Assembly (NCBI RefSeq): GCF_030295915.1
Contig: NZ_AP027361.1
Location: forward strand, 1,674,001 to 1,738,000
DNA: 64,000 nucleotides
Direction: 5' to 3'
Source of the DNA: Thalassotalea sediminis
GTDB lineage: Bacteria; Pseudomonadota; Gammaproteobacteria; Enterobacterales; Alteromonadaceae
Of this stretch, positions 39,774 through 49,045 are shown piece after piece (within the stretch, counting starts at the first letter, position 1; each line of letters opens with the position of its first letter). The notes beneath the pieces were generated by a model. It searched no databases. It had not been told where the DNA came from and saw only the letters and a list, made by a program, of their open reading frames with translations. The position numbers and the translations under genes are program-made.

Positions 39774-41063
39774 ATGAAAACAACAATAAAAACTGGCTGT
39801 TTAGCATTATTAACGGGCTGCTTAATAACGGGGGCAGCGTCGGCTCAAACAACGGTTATTCATGCCGGCAAGCTATTAGCAATGCCAGGTGAAACACCTC
39901 TTAGTAATTACTCTGTTATTATAGACAATGGCAAAATAACGGCAGTCAAACAGGGGTTCGTTACGCCAGATAGTGCGAAAGTCATAGATTTACGTAATAG
40001 TTTTGTTTTACCAGGGTTAATGGATATGCATGTTCATTTACAAGGTGAACTTGGGCCTAATAATGATAGCGATAGTTTGCGTGCTTCTGATGCTGATTAC
40101 TTAGTTAAAAGCATTCATTTTGCAGAAAAAACCTTATTAGCCGGTTTTACAACTGTGCGCGATCTTGGTAGTAAACCTGAACAAATATATGCGTTACGTG
40201 ACGGTATAGAAAAAGGGCTGCTTACCGGACCAAGAATAGTCGCTGCAGGAAGCAGTGTGGCTGTTACTGGCGGTCATGGGGATGTTGATGGTATGAACCC
40301 TGATATTTTAAAAATGCGCACCCCTGAAACTATTTGTGATGGTGCTGATGATTGTCGTAGAGCGACGCGTCATGCCATTAAATATGGCGCAGATGTCATT
40401 AAGATCACATCAACAGGTGGCGTGTTATCTGACACTAATACCGGCACGGGTCAACAAATGGCAGATGATGAGTTAAAAGAAGTTGTTGAAACTGCTCATG
40501 CCTTAGGTCGAAAAATAGCAAGTCATGCTCATGCTGCTGCTGGTATTAATGCAGCATTACGAGCAGGAGTAGACAGTATTGAGCACGGTAGTTATGCCGA
40601 CAAAGAAAGCATTAAACTGTTTAAGCAATCGGGCGCTTATCTTGTTCCAACGTTAATGGCAGGCGATACCGTTGTTGATCTTGCGAAAAAAACAACCTTT
40701 ATGTCCAAAACCATTCGTGAAAAAGCGATTCGTGTTGGTGGCGATATGATCAAAAACTTTACTCGGGCGCACAAAGCCGGTGTAAAAATAGCCTATGGTA
40801 CCGACAGTGGCGTATCCCCACATGGCAATAATGGTAAAGAAGCCTTGCTAATGCATGAAACAGGTATGAATGCTCAAGATATTATAGTTTCTGCTACGGT
40901 TAATAGTGCTGACTTGATCGGTAAATCAAACCAATTAGGTACAATTGAAGCGGGAAAGTTTGCTGATATTATTGCTACGCATGGCAGTCCATTAAAAGAT
41001 ATTAAAGAATTAATGGATGTCGACTTTGTAATGAAGTCAGGTATTGTCCATAAACAAAAATAG
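39774..41063 (+). CDS. Exported metal-dependent amidohydrolase (prolidase/imidazolonepropionase-like)
   Basis: 429 residues from MKTTIKTG, with GAGGA upstream; the longer in-frame start would read through the repeat and is not used. Signal peptide to about residue 24 (ends GAASA). Metal-binding motifs: MDMHVHL (HxH), DVIKITSTGG (carbamylated Lys), ASHAHAA, SIEHGS and AYGTDSG (Asp). Family members hydrolyse Xaa-Pro or Xaa-Arg dipeptides or cyclic amides in the periplasm; the substrate is not determinable. Confidence 0.88.
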   Translation: MKTTIKTGCLALLTGCLITGAASAQTTVIHAGKLLAMPGETPLSNYSVIIDNGKITAVKQGFVTPDSAKVIDLRNSFVLPGLMDMHVHLQGELGPNNDSDSLRASDADYLVKSIHFAEKTLLAGFTTVRDLGSKPEQIYALRDGIEKGLLTGPRIVAAGSSVAVTGGHGDVDGMNPDILKMRTPETICDGADDCRRATRHAIKYGADVIKITSTGGVLSDTNTGTGQQMADDELKEVVETAHALGRKIASHAHAAAGINAALRAGVDSIEHGSYADKESIKLFKQSGAYLVPTLMAGDTVVDLAKKTTFMSKTIREKAIRVGGDMIKNFTRAHKAGVKIAYGTDSGVSPHGNNGKEALLMHETGMNAQDIIVSATVNSADLIGKSNQLGTIEAGKFADIIATHGSPLKDIKELMDVDFVMKSGIVHKQK

Positions 41064-41093
41064 CTATCAATTTTATTAACACCGCAAGCGATA

Positions 41094-41128
41094 AAAGAGC
41101 ATGACGGTATTTAACTGTCATGCTCTTT
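41094..41128. terminator. Bidirectional rho-independent terminator
   Basis: AAAGAGCATGAC (41094-41105) and GTCATGCTCTTT (41117-41128) form a 12-bp stem; the T run on the + strand serves the amidohydrolase gene. Confidence 0.85.
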
Positions 41129-41196
41129 CTTATTATTAGCTGATTTAATTAACCGTAATAACCTGTGCCGTTTTATCCCAACTCACGTTGTTAACG

Positions 41197-42090
41197 CTAT
41201 AAGGTCGGTTTTGTATCAAACCAAGCTTTTAACTTTAGTGCTCCGGTAGAAAAGGCAACCCCAATTAAAATTAATATGCTGCCATAAAGCGTAAATGCTG
41301 AAACTTCTTCATTTAAAATCATAACGCCCCAGAAAATACCAAAAACCGGGATCAAATAGGTGACAGAAATCGCATTCGTCGGTCCAAGCTGGCTAATTAA
41401 GCGAAACAGAATGATATAAGCAACACCTGTACATAATATGCCGATAGCAAGTGCAGCATTAATTGCCGTTAAGCTAGGGATTGTGCTCGGCAGGTAAAAC
41501 AAGCTAATAGGTACTAATACGATACTTGCCGAAATTTGACTGCCAGCAGCAGAGGCGAGTGGTTTAACATTGGATAAGTAGAGTTTACTTATTGTTGCAC
41601 CTAAGCCATAACATGATGCTGCTAAGAGTACAGCTAATGTTGGTAACAAAGTCTCTTTGGGGGCAGATGTTAACTGTGGATACATTAAGACGTAAACGCC
41701 GACAAAACCGAGCAATAACCCAAAAACCTGCAATTTTGTTAAGCGACTTTTTAACCAAAAGTAGGCAACTACTGCTCCAAAGAGTGGTGTAGTGGCGTTA
41801 AGTACAGAGATATTACTCGCACTTAGCGATAACGTTGCCCATCCAAATAACACAAAAGGAATCGCGGTATTAAATAAACCGACAATAAAAAGTTGCCATG
41901 GTGCGTTACGTAACGTTTTGAACTGCTTTTTTAGTAATAAAACAGACACGAGCACAATGGCGCCTATCAAAGTACGAATCGCCATAAAGCTAACCGCGCC
42001 AAATTCTGGAACACCTAGTTTCATGAACAGAAAAGATGCACCCCAAATAGCGGCGAGTAATATAAATTCAAGTGCAGGTTGTATTGTCAT
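41197..42090 (-). CDS. EamA/DMT-family transporter
   Basis: 297 residues, ten membrane helices in two EamA repeats (FILLAAIWGASFLFMKLGVP at the N-terminus, VTYLIPVFGIFWGVMILNEE in the second half). RhaT/YedA-type exporter of unknown substrate. It starts only eight bases from the trmO stop and may be co-transcribed with rcsF-trmO. Confidence 0.85.
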   Translation of the reverse strand: MTIQPALEFILLAAIWGASFLFMKLGVPEFGAVSFMAIRTLIGAIVLVSVLLLKKQFKTLRNAPWQLFIVGLFNTAIPFVLFGWATLSLSASNISVLNATTPLFGAVVAYFWLKSRLTKLQVFGLLLGFVGVYVLMYPQLTSAPKETLLPTLAVLLAASCYGLGATISKLYLSNVKPLASAAGSQISASIVLVPISLFYLPSTIPSLTAINAALAIGILCTGVAYIILFRLISQLGPTNAISVTYLIPVFGIFWGVMILNEEVSAFTLYGSILILIGVAFSTGALKLKAWFDTKPTL

Positions 42091-42098
42091 CAGGTTGT

Positions 42099-42821
42099 TT
42101 AATCTATGATTTTTTCATAGCATACGTCGAAAACTTCGATAATACTGGCGGAAATAAGACGCCACATAATATTAAAGTCGTAAAGTCGAATGCCGTAATG
42201 TTTCTCATCGCGCTGTTTTTGTTTGTAGGCAGGGCGTGGATCTTGCTCAAGCACTTGTGAAATTAACGCTTTTAAATCTGGGTATTGGGCTTGCACTTTC
42301 GTCAACGCCACATCAGCCTTGTTGTTAAAAACAACGCTTAGTGAGTTATTGGGGGCTTTTTCAGCGTAACTTGCACATGCTGAAGGGACAGCATCTGAAT
42401 AAGGTACGTAAGGTTTTATATCTAATACGGGTGTACCGTCTAATAGATCTAATCCAGTTACGTGTAACCAACACTTGTCTTTATCGTATATAAGGTTATC
42501 TAATGATAAAACAGACATACCAATTGGATTAGGCCTAAAAGTTGAGCGTGACGCCAATACGCCTATTTTTTTATTGCCACCTAAGCGAGGCGGACGGATC
42601 AAGGGTTTCCAGCCTTGTTCTACCGTTTGGTGAAAAACAAATAATACCCAAACATGGCTAAAATCGTTCAAGCCGCGACACATATCTAGCTGATTATCGT
42701 TGTTTATCAATTCAATGGTGCCTTTAGCCGCAGTTACTAAACCTGGTTGGCGTGGTATGGCAAATTTTTCTTTATAGGGAGAGTGCACCTTACCGATGGG
42801 GGTGAATTGATAATTGTCCAT
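42099..42821 (-). CDS. trmO: tRNA (t6A37) N6-methyltransferase TrmO
   Basis: 240 residues from MDNYQFTPIGKVHSPY; the 30-codon upstream extension overlaps rcsF and is excluded. TrmO (TsaA/YaeB) uses SAM to methylate t6A37 of tRNA(Thr). Visible: FAIPRQPGLV, LNDFSHVWVLFVFHQ, RSTFRPNPIGMSVL (typical TsaA signature) and GTPVLDIKPYVPYSD. Four bases separate it from rcsF, the same neighbour as in E. coli. Confidence 0.93.
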   Translation of the reverse strand: MDNYQFTPIGKVHSPYKEKFAIPRQPGLVTAAKGTIELINNDNQLDMCRGLNDFSHVWVLFVFHQTVEQGWKPLIRPPRLGGNKKIGVLASRSTFRPNPIGMSVLSLDNLIYDKDKCWLHVTGLDLLDGTPVLDIKPYVPYSDAVPSACASYAEKAPNNSLSVVFNNKADVALTKVQAQYPDLKALISQVLEQDPRPAYKQKQRDEKHYGIRLYDFNIMWRLISASIIEVFDVCYEKIID

Positions 42822-42825
42822 GATG

Positions 42826-43227
42826 TTAGTTACTTTTATCATTAATAAAGAAAATTCTGCCGTAGCAAACTCGCGTGCGGATACACTTTTTGTCTGCTTG
42901 GTTATTTTCAATCAAAGCACAGTTAGTAAAAATAATTGCGTTTGCACCTTGTTGAAATGCAGTTCTACGGGCGTCTGTTCTTGCGTCTATTATATTAGGC
43001 ATTTCGTGGTGCGATTTTGACTGACAAGATTCGCCTTCAACACCACCAAGTGATTGATATGTAGATGGAAGCTCTTGTTCATTTTGATAAATTTTTACCT
43101 TAGTTGGCGAAAAGTAACGAGAGAAGTTAGTTTTGTCTACATTGGTCTTTACGGCATATTGGCTGCTACATGCGCCAAGTAACACGGTACATACAATAAC
43201 GAAAACTGAAGATAGGTAGTGTGTCAT
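42826..43227 (-). CDS. rcsF: Outer-membrane lipoprotein RcsF-like
   Basis: 133 residues. Lipoprotein signal ends LLGACSS (Cys20). The RcsF fold appears as VKIYQNEQELPSTYQSLGGV then EGESC, and four core cysteines (GESC, FTNC, DKKC, RVC) can form the two nested disulfides of RcsF. RcsF senses envelope damage for the Rcs phosphorelay in enterics; no Rcs partner lies in this window, and in this lineage the output may differ. Adjacency to trmO supports the call. Confidence 0.85.
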   Translation of the reverse strand: MTHYLSSVFVIVCTVLLGACSSQYAVKTNVDKTNFSRYFSPTKVKIYQNEQELPSTYQSLGGVEGESCQSKSHHEMPNIIDARTDARRTAFQQGANAIIFTNCALIENNQADKKCIRTRVCYGRIFFINDKSN

Positions 43228-43276
43228 TACAGGTGAATTATTGTGTTTAATTGGAATGTGTATTTATAACATGGCA

Positions 43277-43305
43277 AGAAAAAAGCAGGAAATGATTCCT
43301 GCTTT
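43277..43305 (-). terminator. Rho-independent terminator of the DAHP synthase gene
   Basis: 10-bp stem (43282-43291 with 43296-43305) around ATGA; read on the - strand it is followed by a T run. Confidence 0.85.
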
Positions 43306-43314
43306 ATCAACGTT

Positions 43315-44367
43315 CTATTTTCTTGCGGAGTGCACTGCTTCAGCGAGTATATCGAGCATATTTTCGCTAACGGTTAAATCAACACATGCATCAGTAATGC
43401 TTTTCCCATAGACGAGTGGTTGTTCGGGGTCTACTGTTTGTTTACCTTCTTCAAGAAAGCTTTCGACCATAACACCCGAAATGCCTTTTGTTCCACTGGC
43501 AACTTGATCAGCAATAGAACGGGCAACGTTAATTTGTTTACGATGATCTTTATCGCTATTGCCATGGCTACAATCTACCATGATACCCGTTTGGATCTGA
43601 TTAGTGTCTAACTTAGCTAACGTTTCACTCACATCTTCTGCATGGTAGTTAGGTTTTGTACCACCACGTAAAATAACATGTGCAAATGGGTTTCCATGCG
43701 TTTGATAGATACACATTTGTCCACTTTTATCAGGAGAATAAAGTACATGCGGTACACTTGACGCTTTAATGGCATCAACAGCAATTTGAATGTTACCGTC
43801 AGTACCATTTTTAAAGCCGACAGGGCAGGACAGTGCAGAAGCGAGTTCTCTATGAACTTGGCTTTCGGTTGTTCTTGCACCAATAGCACCCCAAGAAATC
43901 AGATCAGAAATATATTGACCTGTCACCATGTCTAAAAATTCTGTACCTGCCGGTAGCCCTAATTCGTTAATTTCCATCAATAGACGACGTGCAAGGTTTA
44001 ACCCTTTTGCCACTTTAAATGATTTATCTAGATCAGGATCACTAATGAGTCCTTTCCAACCAACAGTGGTGCGTGGCTTTTCAAAGTAAACGCGCATTAC
44101 AATATACAAACTGTCTTGATATTTATCGTGTAATACTTTTAATTTTTTAGCGTAATCTATTGCAGCATCTATATCGTGGATAGAGCAAGGACCTATTACA
44201 ATTAACAAACGGTCATCTTCACCATTAATTATCGCTTCAATTTGTTTACGACTTTCAATAATGAAATTGGCGGTGTTGTCAGACAAAGGTATTTGATCTG
44301 CTAACTCTTGCGGCGACACTAAACTATCAATCAGCGTCGTTCTAAATTCGTCGGTCTTGATGGTCAT
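43315..44367 (-). CDS. Class I 3-deoxy-7-phosphoheptulonate (DAHP) synthase
   Basis: 350 residues. First step of the shikimate pathway: phosphoenolpyruvate plus erythrose-4-phosphate to DAHP. Conserved: LLIVIGPCSIHD (metal-binding Cys), MRVYFEKPRTTVGWKGL, GARTTESQVHRELASALSCP and MVDCSHGNSDKDH. The sequence alone does not tell the AroF, AroG and AroH feedback types apart. A PEP user next to the PEP-making ppsA/ppsR pair. Confidence 0.93.
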   Translation of the reverse strand: MTIKTDEFRTTLIDSLVSPQELADQIPLSDNTANFIIESRKQIEAIINGEDDRLLIVIGPCSIHDIDAAIDYAKKLKVLHDKYQDSLYIVMRVYFEKPRTTVGWKGLISDPDLDKSFKVAKGLNLARRLLMEINELGLPAGTEFLDMVTGQYISDLISWGAIGARTTESQVHRELASALSCPVGFKNGTDGNIQIAVDAIKASSVPHVLYSPDKSGQMCIYQTHGNPFAHVILRGGTKPNYHAEDVSETLAKLDTNQIQTGIMVDCSHGNSDKDHRKQINVARSIADQVASGTKGISGVMVESFLEEGKQTVDPEQPLVYGKSITDACVDLTVSENMLDILAEAVHSARK

Positions 44368-44487
44368 AATAAACCTAGGTATGCAAGGTATCGCTTATTA
44401 CGCAATACTCTCGATTAAATTATCGCGCTAACATACCTAAATTCAGCAGCGTTGTGAACATTAAACAAAGAATAAATTGCTATTAAT

Positions 44488-44656
44488 TAGGGTCTATTGA
44501 TCTTTCGCGTTCATTTTTGCAGTACTTTATTGGTATTTAGGCAAGGCATAGCGATTAATGTGTGGTTATTCCACATGAAAAAGCAATAACGACGTATAAA
44601 TAACAAAAAGCGTTTAGTTCGAACAAAATTTAATTTTGAAAGGTCAACAGCCCCTA
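44488..44656 (+). mobile_element. MITE-like element copy 2 (diverged)
   Basis: 169 bp with 19-bp imperfect terminal inverted repeats (44488-44506 and 44638-44656, 16/19 matches) and flanking TA. Shares termini and interior (GGTATTTAGGCAAGGCA, GTGTGGTTATTCCAC) with copy 1 at 14633-14901; shorter by about 100 bp. Its right edge supplies the TAG stop of ppsR. Confidence 0.75.
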
Positions 44657-45463
44657 ATATTTATAACGTTGTAAACCTGTCTGTGCGAGTATTTTAGCCG
44701 TGATTTCTTCAACCGAAAGTTTAGTGGTGTTGATATAGGGCACCTTTTCCTTTTTATAAAGATTCTCTACTGCACGTACTTCCATGCGGCATTGTCTCGC
44801 TGAAGAATACTTACTGTTTGCCATTCTACCATCGCGAATGTCCATTAAGCGCTGTGCATCGATTGTTAAGCCAAAAATTTTCTTTTTATAAGGTTTTAAA
44901 AATTCAGGTATTTTTAACGCATCCATATCTTCATCAATAAAAGGGTAGTTGGCCGTTTTAATACCGTATTGTAACGCGAGATAAAGCGAGGTTGGGGTTT
45001 TACCAGAGCGAGAAACGCCAACAAGAATTAAGTCTGCTTGGTCATAATTAGTAATATTTGAACCATCATCGTTTGCTAACGAATAATTAACTGCATCAAT
45101 ACGATTATCGTAGCTATTTTCATGGATGCTATGTGTTCTATGCGCTTTGGGCTTTGCAGAAATTCCAAGTTCCTGCTCTATTGGCGCAATGAAATGCTCA
45201 AGGAAATTGTAAATAATGCCATCACAACTATCGATAATTTCTCTAATTTTAGGATTAACAAAGGTGTGGAATACAAGAGGCTTTTCGCCGGTTAATTTTG
45301 CTGCACGATTTATTTTTTCTTTTGCAGCAATTGCTTGTTGCTCTGATTCAACGAAAGCAATAGTGTCGTGATTAAACTCCATTGGAAATAAAGATAAAAG
45401 TGCGTGGCCAAAAACTTCCGACGTTATAGCAGTACCGTCTGAAATGTAAAACGCTGTTCTCAT
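44654..45463 (-). CDS. ppsR: PEP synthase regulatory protein (kinase/pyrophosphorylase)
   Basis: 269 residues, full-length DUF299/PSRP. It inactivates PpsA by ADP-dependent phosphorylation and restores it by phosphorolysis. The P-loop VGVSRSGKTPTSLYLALQYG and the C-terminal NTTKLSVEEITAKIL are visible. It is divergent from ppsA, the standard arrangement. Its TAG stop is formed by the edge of an adjoining MITE. Confidence 0.95.
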   Translation of the reverse strand: MRTAFYISDGTAITSEVFGHALLSLFPMEFNHDTIAFVESEQQAIAAKEKINRAAKLTGEKPLVFHTFVNPKIREIIDSCDGIIYNFLEHFIAPIEQELGISAKPKAHRTHSIHENSYDNRIDAVNYSLANDDGSNITNYDQADLILVGVSRSGKTPTSLYLALQYGIKTANYPFIDEDMDALKIPEFLKPYKKKIFGLTIDAQRLMDIRDGRMANSKYSSARQCRMEVRAVENLYKKEKVPYINTTKLSVEEITAKILAQTGLQRYKY

Positions 45464-45610
45464 GAGTATTCCTTATCCTTATTAAATATGTGAAATTAAA
45501 ATTGAAAGTTTACATTAATACTTTCAGTTCTAAATTGCTATGTGTAAAATGCACGTGAACTGTAGATATAACTATACTTAATTTTATTTGTCCATTTTGG
45601 AGAAGAAGCC

Positions 45611-47983
45611 GTGCAAGAAAACGTTCTTTGGTATGAAGAGTTAGGGATGGGTGATGTAGACCGTGTAGGCGGTAAAAATGCGTCACTGGGTGAAATGATA
45701 TCAAACTTAGCAAATGTTGGTGTTCAAGTACCTGGAGGCTTTGCTACATCAGCTTTTGCCTTTAATGAGTTTCTTGAACAAAGTGGTTTGAACGAAAAAA
45801 TTCATCAACTTCTTGATAAATTGGATGTGAGTGATGTTAATGCGTTAGCTGAATGTGGTAGTACCATTCGCCAGTGGATTATCGATACGCCCTTTTTACC
45901 AACGATGCAAAAAGATATTGAGCAAGCATACGCAAAACTTGCAGGCGAATTCTCTGATGATGCATCTTTTGCTGTACGTTCTTCTGCAACTGCTGAAGAT
46001 ATGCCAGATGCGTCTTTTGCTGGTCAACAAGAAACGTTTCTTAACGTACGCGGTTTAGATGCAGTAATGACGGCAATAAAACACGTATATGCGTCATTAT
46101 TTAACGATCGCGCTATTTCTTACCGTGTGCATCAAGGCTACGACCACCGAGGTGTTGCGTTGTCAGCAGGCATTCAACGTATGGTGCGTAGTGATATTTC
46201 TGCTAGTGGTGTTATGTTCTCAATCGATACTGAATCTGGCTTTGAAGATGTTGTTTTCATTACTTCGAGTTATGGTTTAGGTGAAATGGTCGTGCAAGGT
46301 GCTGTTAATCCAGATGAATTTTACGTGCATAAACCAACACTTACTGATGGAAAACCAGCCGTCGTTCGTCGAAATATTGGCAGCAAAGCAATTAAAATGA
46401 TTTATGCTGATACGCAAGAACACGGTAAGCAAGTTGAAATTGTTGACGTAGATGAAAGCTTATCAAATAAATTTTCATTAACGGATGAAGAAGTACAGTT
46501 ATTAGCTAAACAAGCAATGATTATCGAAAAACACTATCAGCGACCTATGGATATAGAATGGGCTAAAGATGGGTTAGATGGTAAGTTATATATTGTTCAA
46601 GCGCGCCCTGAAACTGTGCGCAGTCGTGAACAAGCAAATGTTATGGAGCAGTTCCAGTTACAAGGTTCAGGTGCAGTCATTTGTGAAGGTCGCTCAATTG
46701 GTCACAAAATTGGCAGTGGTGCTGCGAAGGTATTAGCTTCACTTGAAGAGATGGATAAAATTCAGCCGGGCGACGTATTAGTTACCGACATGACAGATCC
46801 TGATTGGGAACCAATCATGAAAAAGGCATCGGCTATTGTTACTAATCGCGGTGGTCGCACGTGTCATGCAGCGATAATTGCCCGTGAAATGGGTATTCCT
46901 GCAGTTGTTGGTTGTGGTAATGCTACCAGTAAAATTAGTGCAGGTGATGAAGTTACCGTGTCTTGTGCTGAAGGTGATACTGGGTTTATTTATCAAGGAA
47001 AGTTAGATTTTACTGTGACTACTTCTCAAGTAGATGAAATGCCTGAACTTCCTTTAAAGATAATGATGAACGTAGGTAATCCAGATCGTGCTTTTGCGTT
47101 TGCGAAATTACCTCATGCAGGTATAGGTTTAGCACGCTTAGAATTTATTATTAATAAAATGATCGGTGTTCATCCTAAAGCTTTACTTAATTTCGAGCAG
47201 CAATCTGCAGATTTACAGGAAGAAATTCGTGATTATATGGCAGGGTACAGTGATCCTGTTGAATTCTATATCGCTAAATTAACCGAAGGTATTTCCACGT
47301 TAGCTTGCGCATACGCACCAGAAAAAGTCATTGTGCGCATGTCAGACTTTAAATCAAATGAATATGCTAATCTGGTAGGTGGTGAAGAATATGAGCCAGA
47401 TGAAGAAAACCCTATGATTGGTTACCGCGGGGCATCTCGTTATGTATCGGAAGATTTTCGTGATTGTTTTGCACTTGAATGTGAAGCAATTAAGCGTGTT
47501 AGAAATGAGATGGGCTTAACAAATGTTGAAGTGATGATCCCATTCGTTCGTACTTTAGAAGAGGGTCAAGCGGTGATCGATATTCTTGCTGAGAATGGCC
47601 TCAAACGCGGAGAAAACGGATTACGTGTGATCATGATGTGTGAATTGCCATCGAATGCGTTATTGGCTGATGAGTTCTTAGATATATTTGACGGTTTCTC
47701 AATTGGATCAAATGATTTAACACAGCTTACGCTTGGCTTAGATCGCGATTCTGGTTTAATTGCACATCTGTTTGATGAACGTAACCCTGCGATTAAAAAG
47801 TTATTAGAAATGGCTATTAAAGCGTGTAAAGCGCGTGGTAAATACGTGGGTATTTGTGGGCAAGGCCCATCTGATCATGCAGACTTTGCCGCATGGTTAG
47901 TTGAACAAGGAATTGATAGCGTATCGTTAAACCCTGATACTGTACTGCCAACTTGGTTGTACCTCGCAGAGCAACATGGTTAA
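45611..47983 (+). CDS. ppsA: Phosphoenolpyruvate synthase
   Basis: 790 residues from a GTG with GGAGAAG upstream. It converts pyruvate plus ATP to PEP plus AMP plus phosphate for gluconeogenesis. N-terminal ATP-grasp domain ([30 protein letters not shown]), swivelling phosphohistidine domain ([15 protein letters not shown]) and C-terminal PEP/pyruvate TIM barrel with the catalytic cysteine in [12 protein letters not shown]. Paired with divergent ppsR. Confidence 0.96.
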   Translation: MQENVLWYEELGMGDVDRVGGKNASLGEMISNLANVGVQVPGGFATSAFAFNEFLEQSGLNEKIHQLLDKLDVSDVNALAECGSTIRQWIIDTPFLPTMQKDIEQAYAKLAGEFSDDASFAVRSSATAEDMPDASFAGQQETFLNVRGLDAVMTAIKHVYASLFNDRAISYRVHQGYDHRGVALSAGIQRMVRSDISASGVMFSIDTESGFEDVVFITSSYGLGEMVVQGAVNPDEFYVHKPTLTDGKPAVVRRNIGSKAIKMIYADTQEHGKQVEIVDVDESLSNKFSLTDEEVQLLAKQAMIIEKHYQRPMDIEWAKDGLDGKLYIVQARPETVRSREQANVMEQFQLQGSGAVICEGRSIGHKIGSGAAKVLASLEEMDKIQPGDVLVTDMTDPDWEPIMKKASAIVTNRGGRTCHAAIIAREMGIPAVVGCGNATSKISAGDEVTVSCAEGDTGFIYQGKLDFTVTTSQVDEMPELPLKIMMNVGNPDRAFAFAKLPHAGIGLARLEFIINKMIGVHPKALLNFEQQSADLQEEIRDYMAGYSDPVEFYIAKLTEGISTLACAYAPEKVIVRMSDFKSNEYANLVGGEEYEPDEENPMIGYRGASRYVSEDFRDCFALECEAIKRVRNEMGLTNVEVMIPFVRTLEEGQAVIDILAENGLKRGENGLRVIMMCELPSNALLADEFLDIFDGFSIGSNDLTQLTLGLDRDSGLIAHLFDERNPAIKKLLEMAIKACKARGKYVGICGQGPSDHADFAAWLVEQGIDSVSLNPDTVLPTWLYLAEQHG

Positions 47984-48007
47984 TGCCAATGCTTTGATGT
48001 AGTAAGT

Positions 48008-48064
48008 AAAAAAGGGGTCAGGTACATTCAAATGATAACGTTTAATGTACCTGACCCCTTTTTT
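48008..48064. terminator. REP-like palindrome 2, likely terminator of ppsA
   Basis: Perfect 21-bp arms (48008-48028 and 48044-48064, core AAAAAGGGGTCAGGTACATT) with a 15-nt loop and a T-rich 3' edge, 25 bp after ppsA. The arms are the same sequence family as the REP palindrome at 39418-39466. Confidence 0.75.
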
Positions 48065-48173
48065 CTTTATCAATAATTTATGACTTATTCATTATCCCCC
48101 GTATTTACTGTCTATACTTAAACTAAGGTTTGTTGCCAATTTCCCGTAAACTGGTAGAAGTATTGAGTGAAAG

Positions 48174-48902
48174 ATGCCTAAAAAGAGTTTAATCGTACTA
48201 ATTTTTTTACTGAGTTTAACGACTAAAGCGGATACATTTACGGTAGTGCTTTATTCCGGTGGTAATCCACCTTATACCATTTTAGAGAATAATGTACCGA
48301 AAGGTATATTTGTTGATTTGTTTAGTTATATTGAACGTCATTCAGATCATCGGTTTGTTTTTAAGGTGATGCCAGTCGCGAGAGCATTGGTTGCTTTTAA
48401 CGAAGGTGTTGTAGATATAGAACCCGGTATTTCTGATGAATGGCGTTTAGGTGAAAAAGTACCTGGTGTTTATTCTATTGGTTATGAAACATCAACAGAG
48501 GTCGTTGTTTCTCGCCCCAAAAACATGATAGAGGTTAATCGGCCTGAAGACTTATTAGGGCAAAGAGTAGGTATTGTAAGGGGCTATTCTTATCCGAGAT
48601 TTGATGACTATTTAACGTTAGGGAAAATTAAAAAAGTTGAAAACATTTCGGAAGAAAATTTACTTAAGCAGCTAGAAGCGAATAGATTAAAATATATTTT
48701 TATTGGCTATAAAACCATTCGTTACTATCAAAAACATTTTCCTCAATATCAAAATCTTGAAATAGGGAATATTGTTCATCAGTCAACAATCAAAATGCGA
48801 GTACACCCCAAGAAAGCCTCGTTTATCAATGAGATTAATCGCCTTTTAAAACAAATGAAGGATAATGGTGAGATAGAAAGAATATATGCTAAGTATCGAT
48901 AA
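48174..48902 (+). CDS. Periplasmic substrate-binding protein, SBP_bac_3 type
   Basis: 242 residues with a signal peptide (SLIVLIFLLSLTTKA). GGNPPYTILENNVPKGIFVD is the usual opening of family-3 (amino-acid type) binding proteins and PEDLLGQRVGIVRGYSYPRF the hinge region. No ABC permease or ATPase neighbours, so it is an orphan; such proteins may feed a distant transporter or a sensor. Confidence 0.8.
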   Translation: MPKKSLIVLIFLLSLTTKADTFTVVLYSGGNPPYTILENNVPKGIFVDLFSYIERHSDHRFVFKVMPVARALVAFNEGVVDIEPGISDEWRLGEKVPGVYSIGYETSTEVVVSRPKNMIEVNRPEDLLGQRVGIVRGYSYPRFDDYLTLGKIKKVENISEENLLKQLEANRLKYIFIGYKTIRYYQKHFPQYQNLEIGNIVHQSTIKMRVHPKKASFINEINRLLKQMKDNGEIERIYAKYR

Positions 48903-49045
48903 TATCACTAAAGTTAGGCGTACCGCGTTAGAAGATATCGATATTTAAAAAACGATAAACAATATAACATCCCGTTTTCTTTTTAAAAATTTACCGTGAT
49001 ATACTAAGCGTCTACTATCTTTCGAAAAAATATATACTAGGCCTT

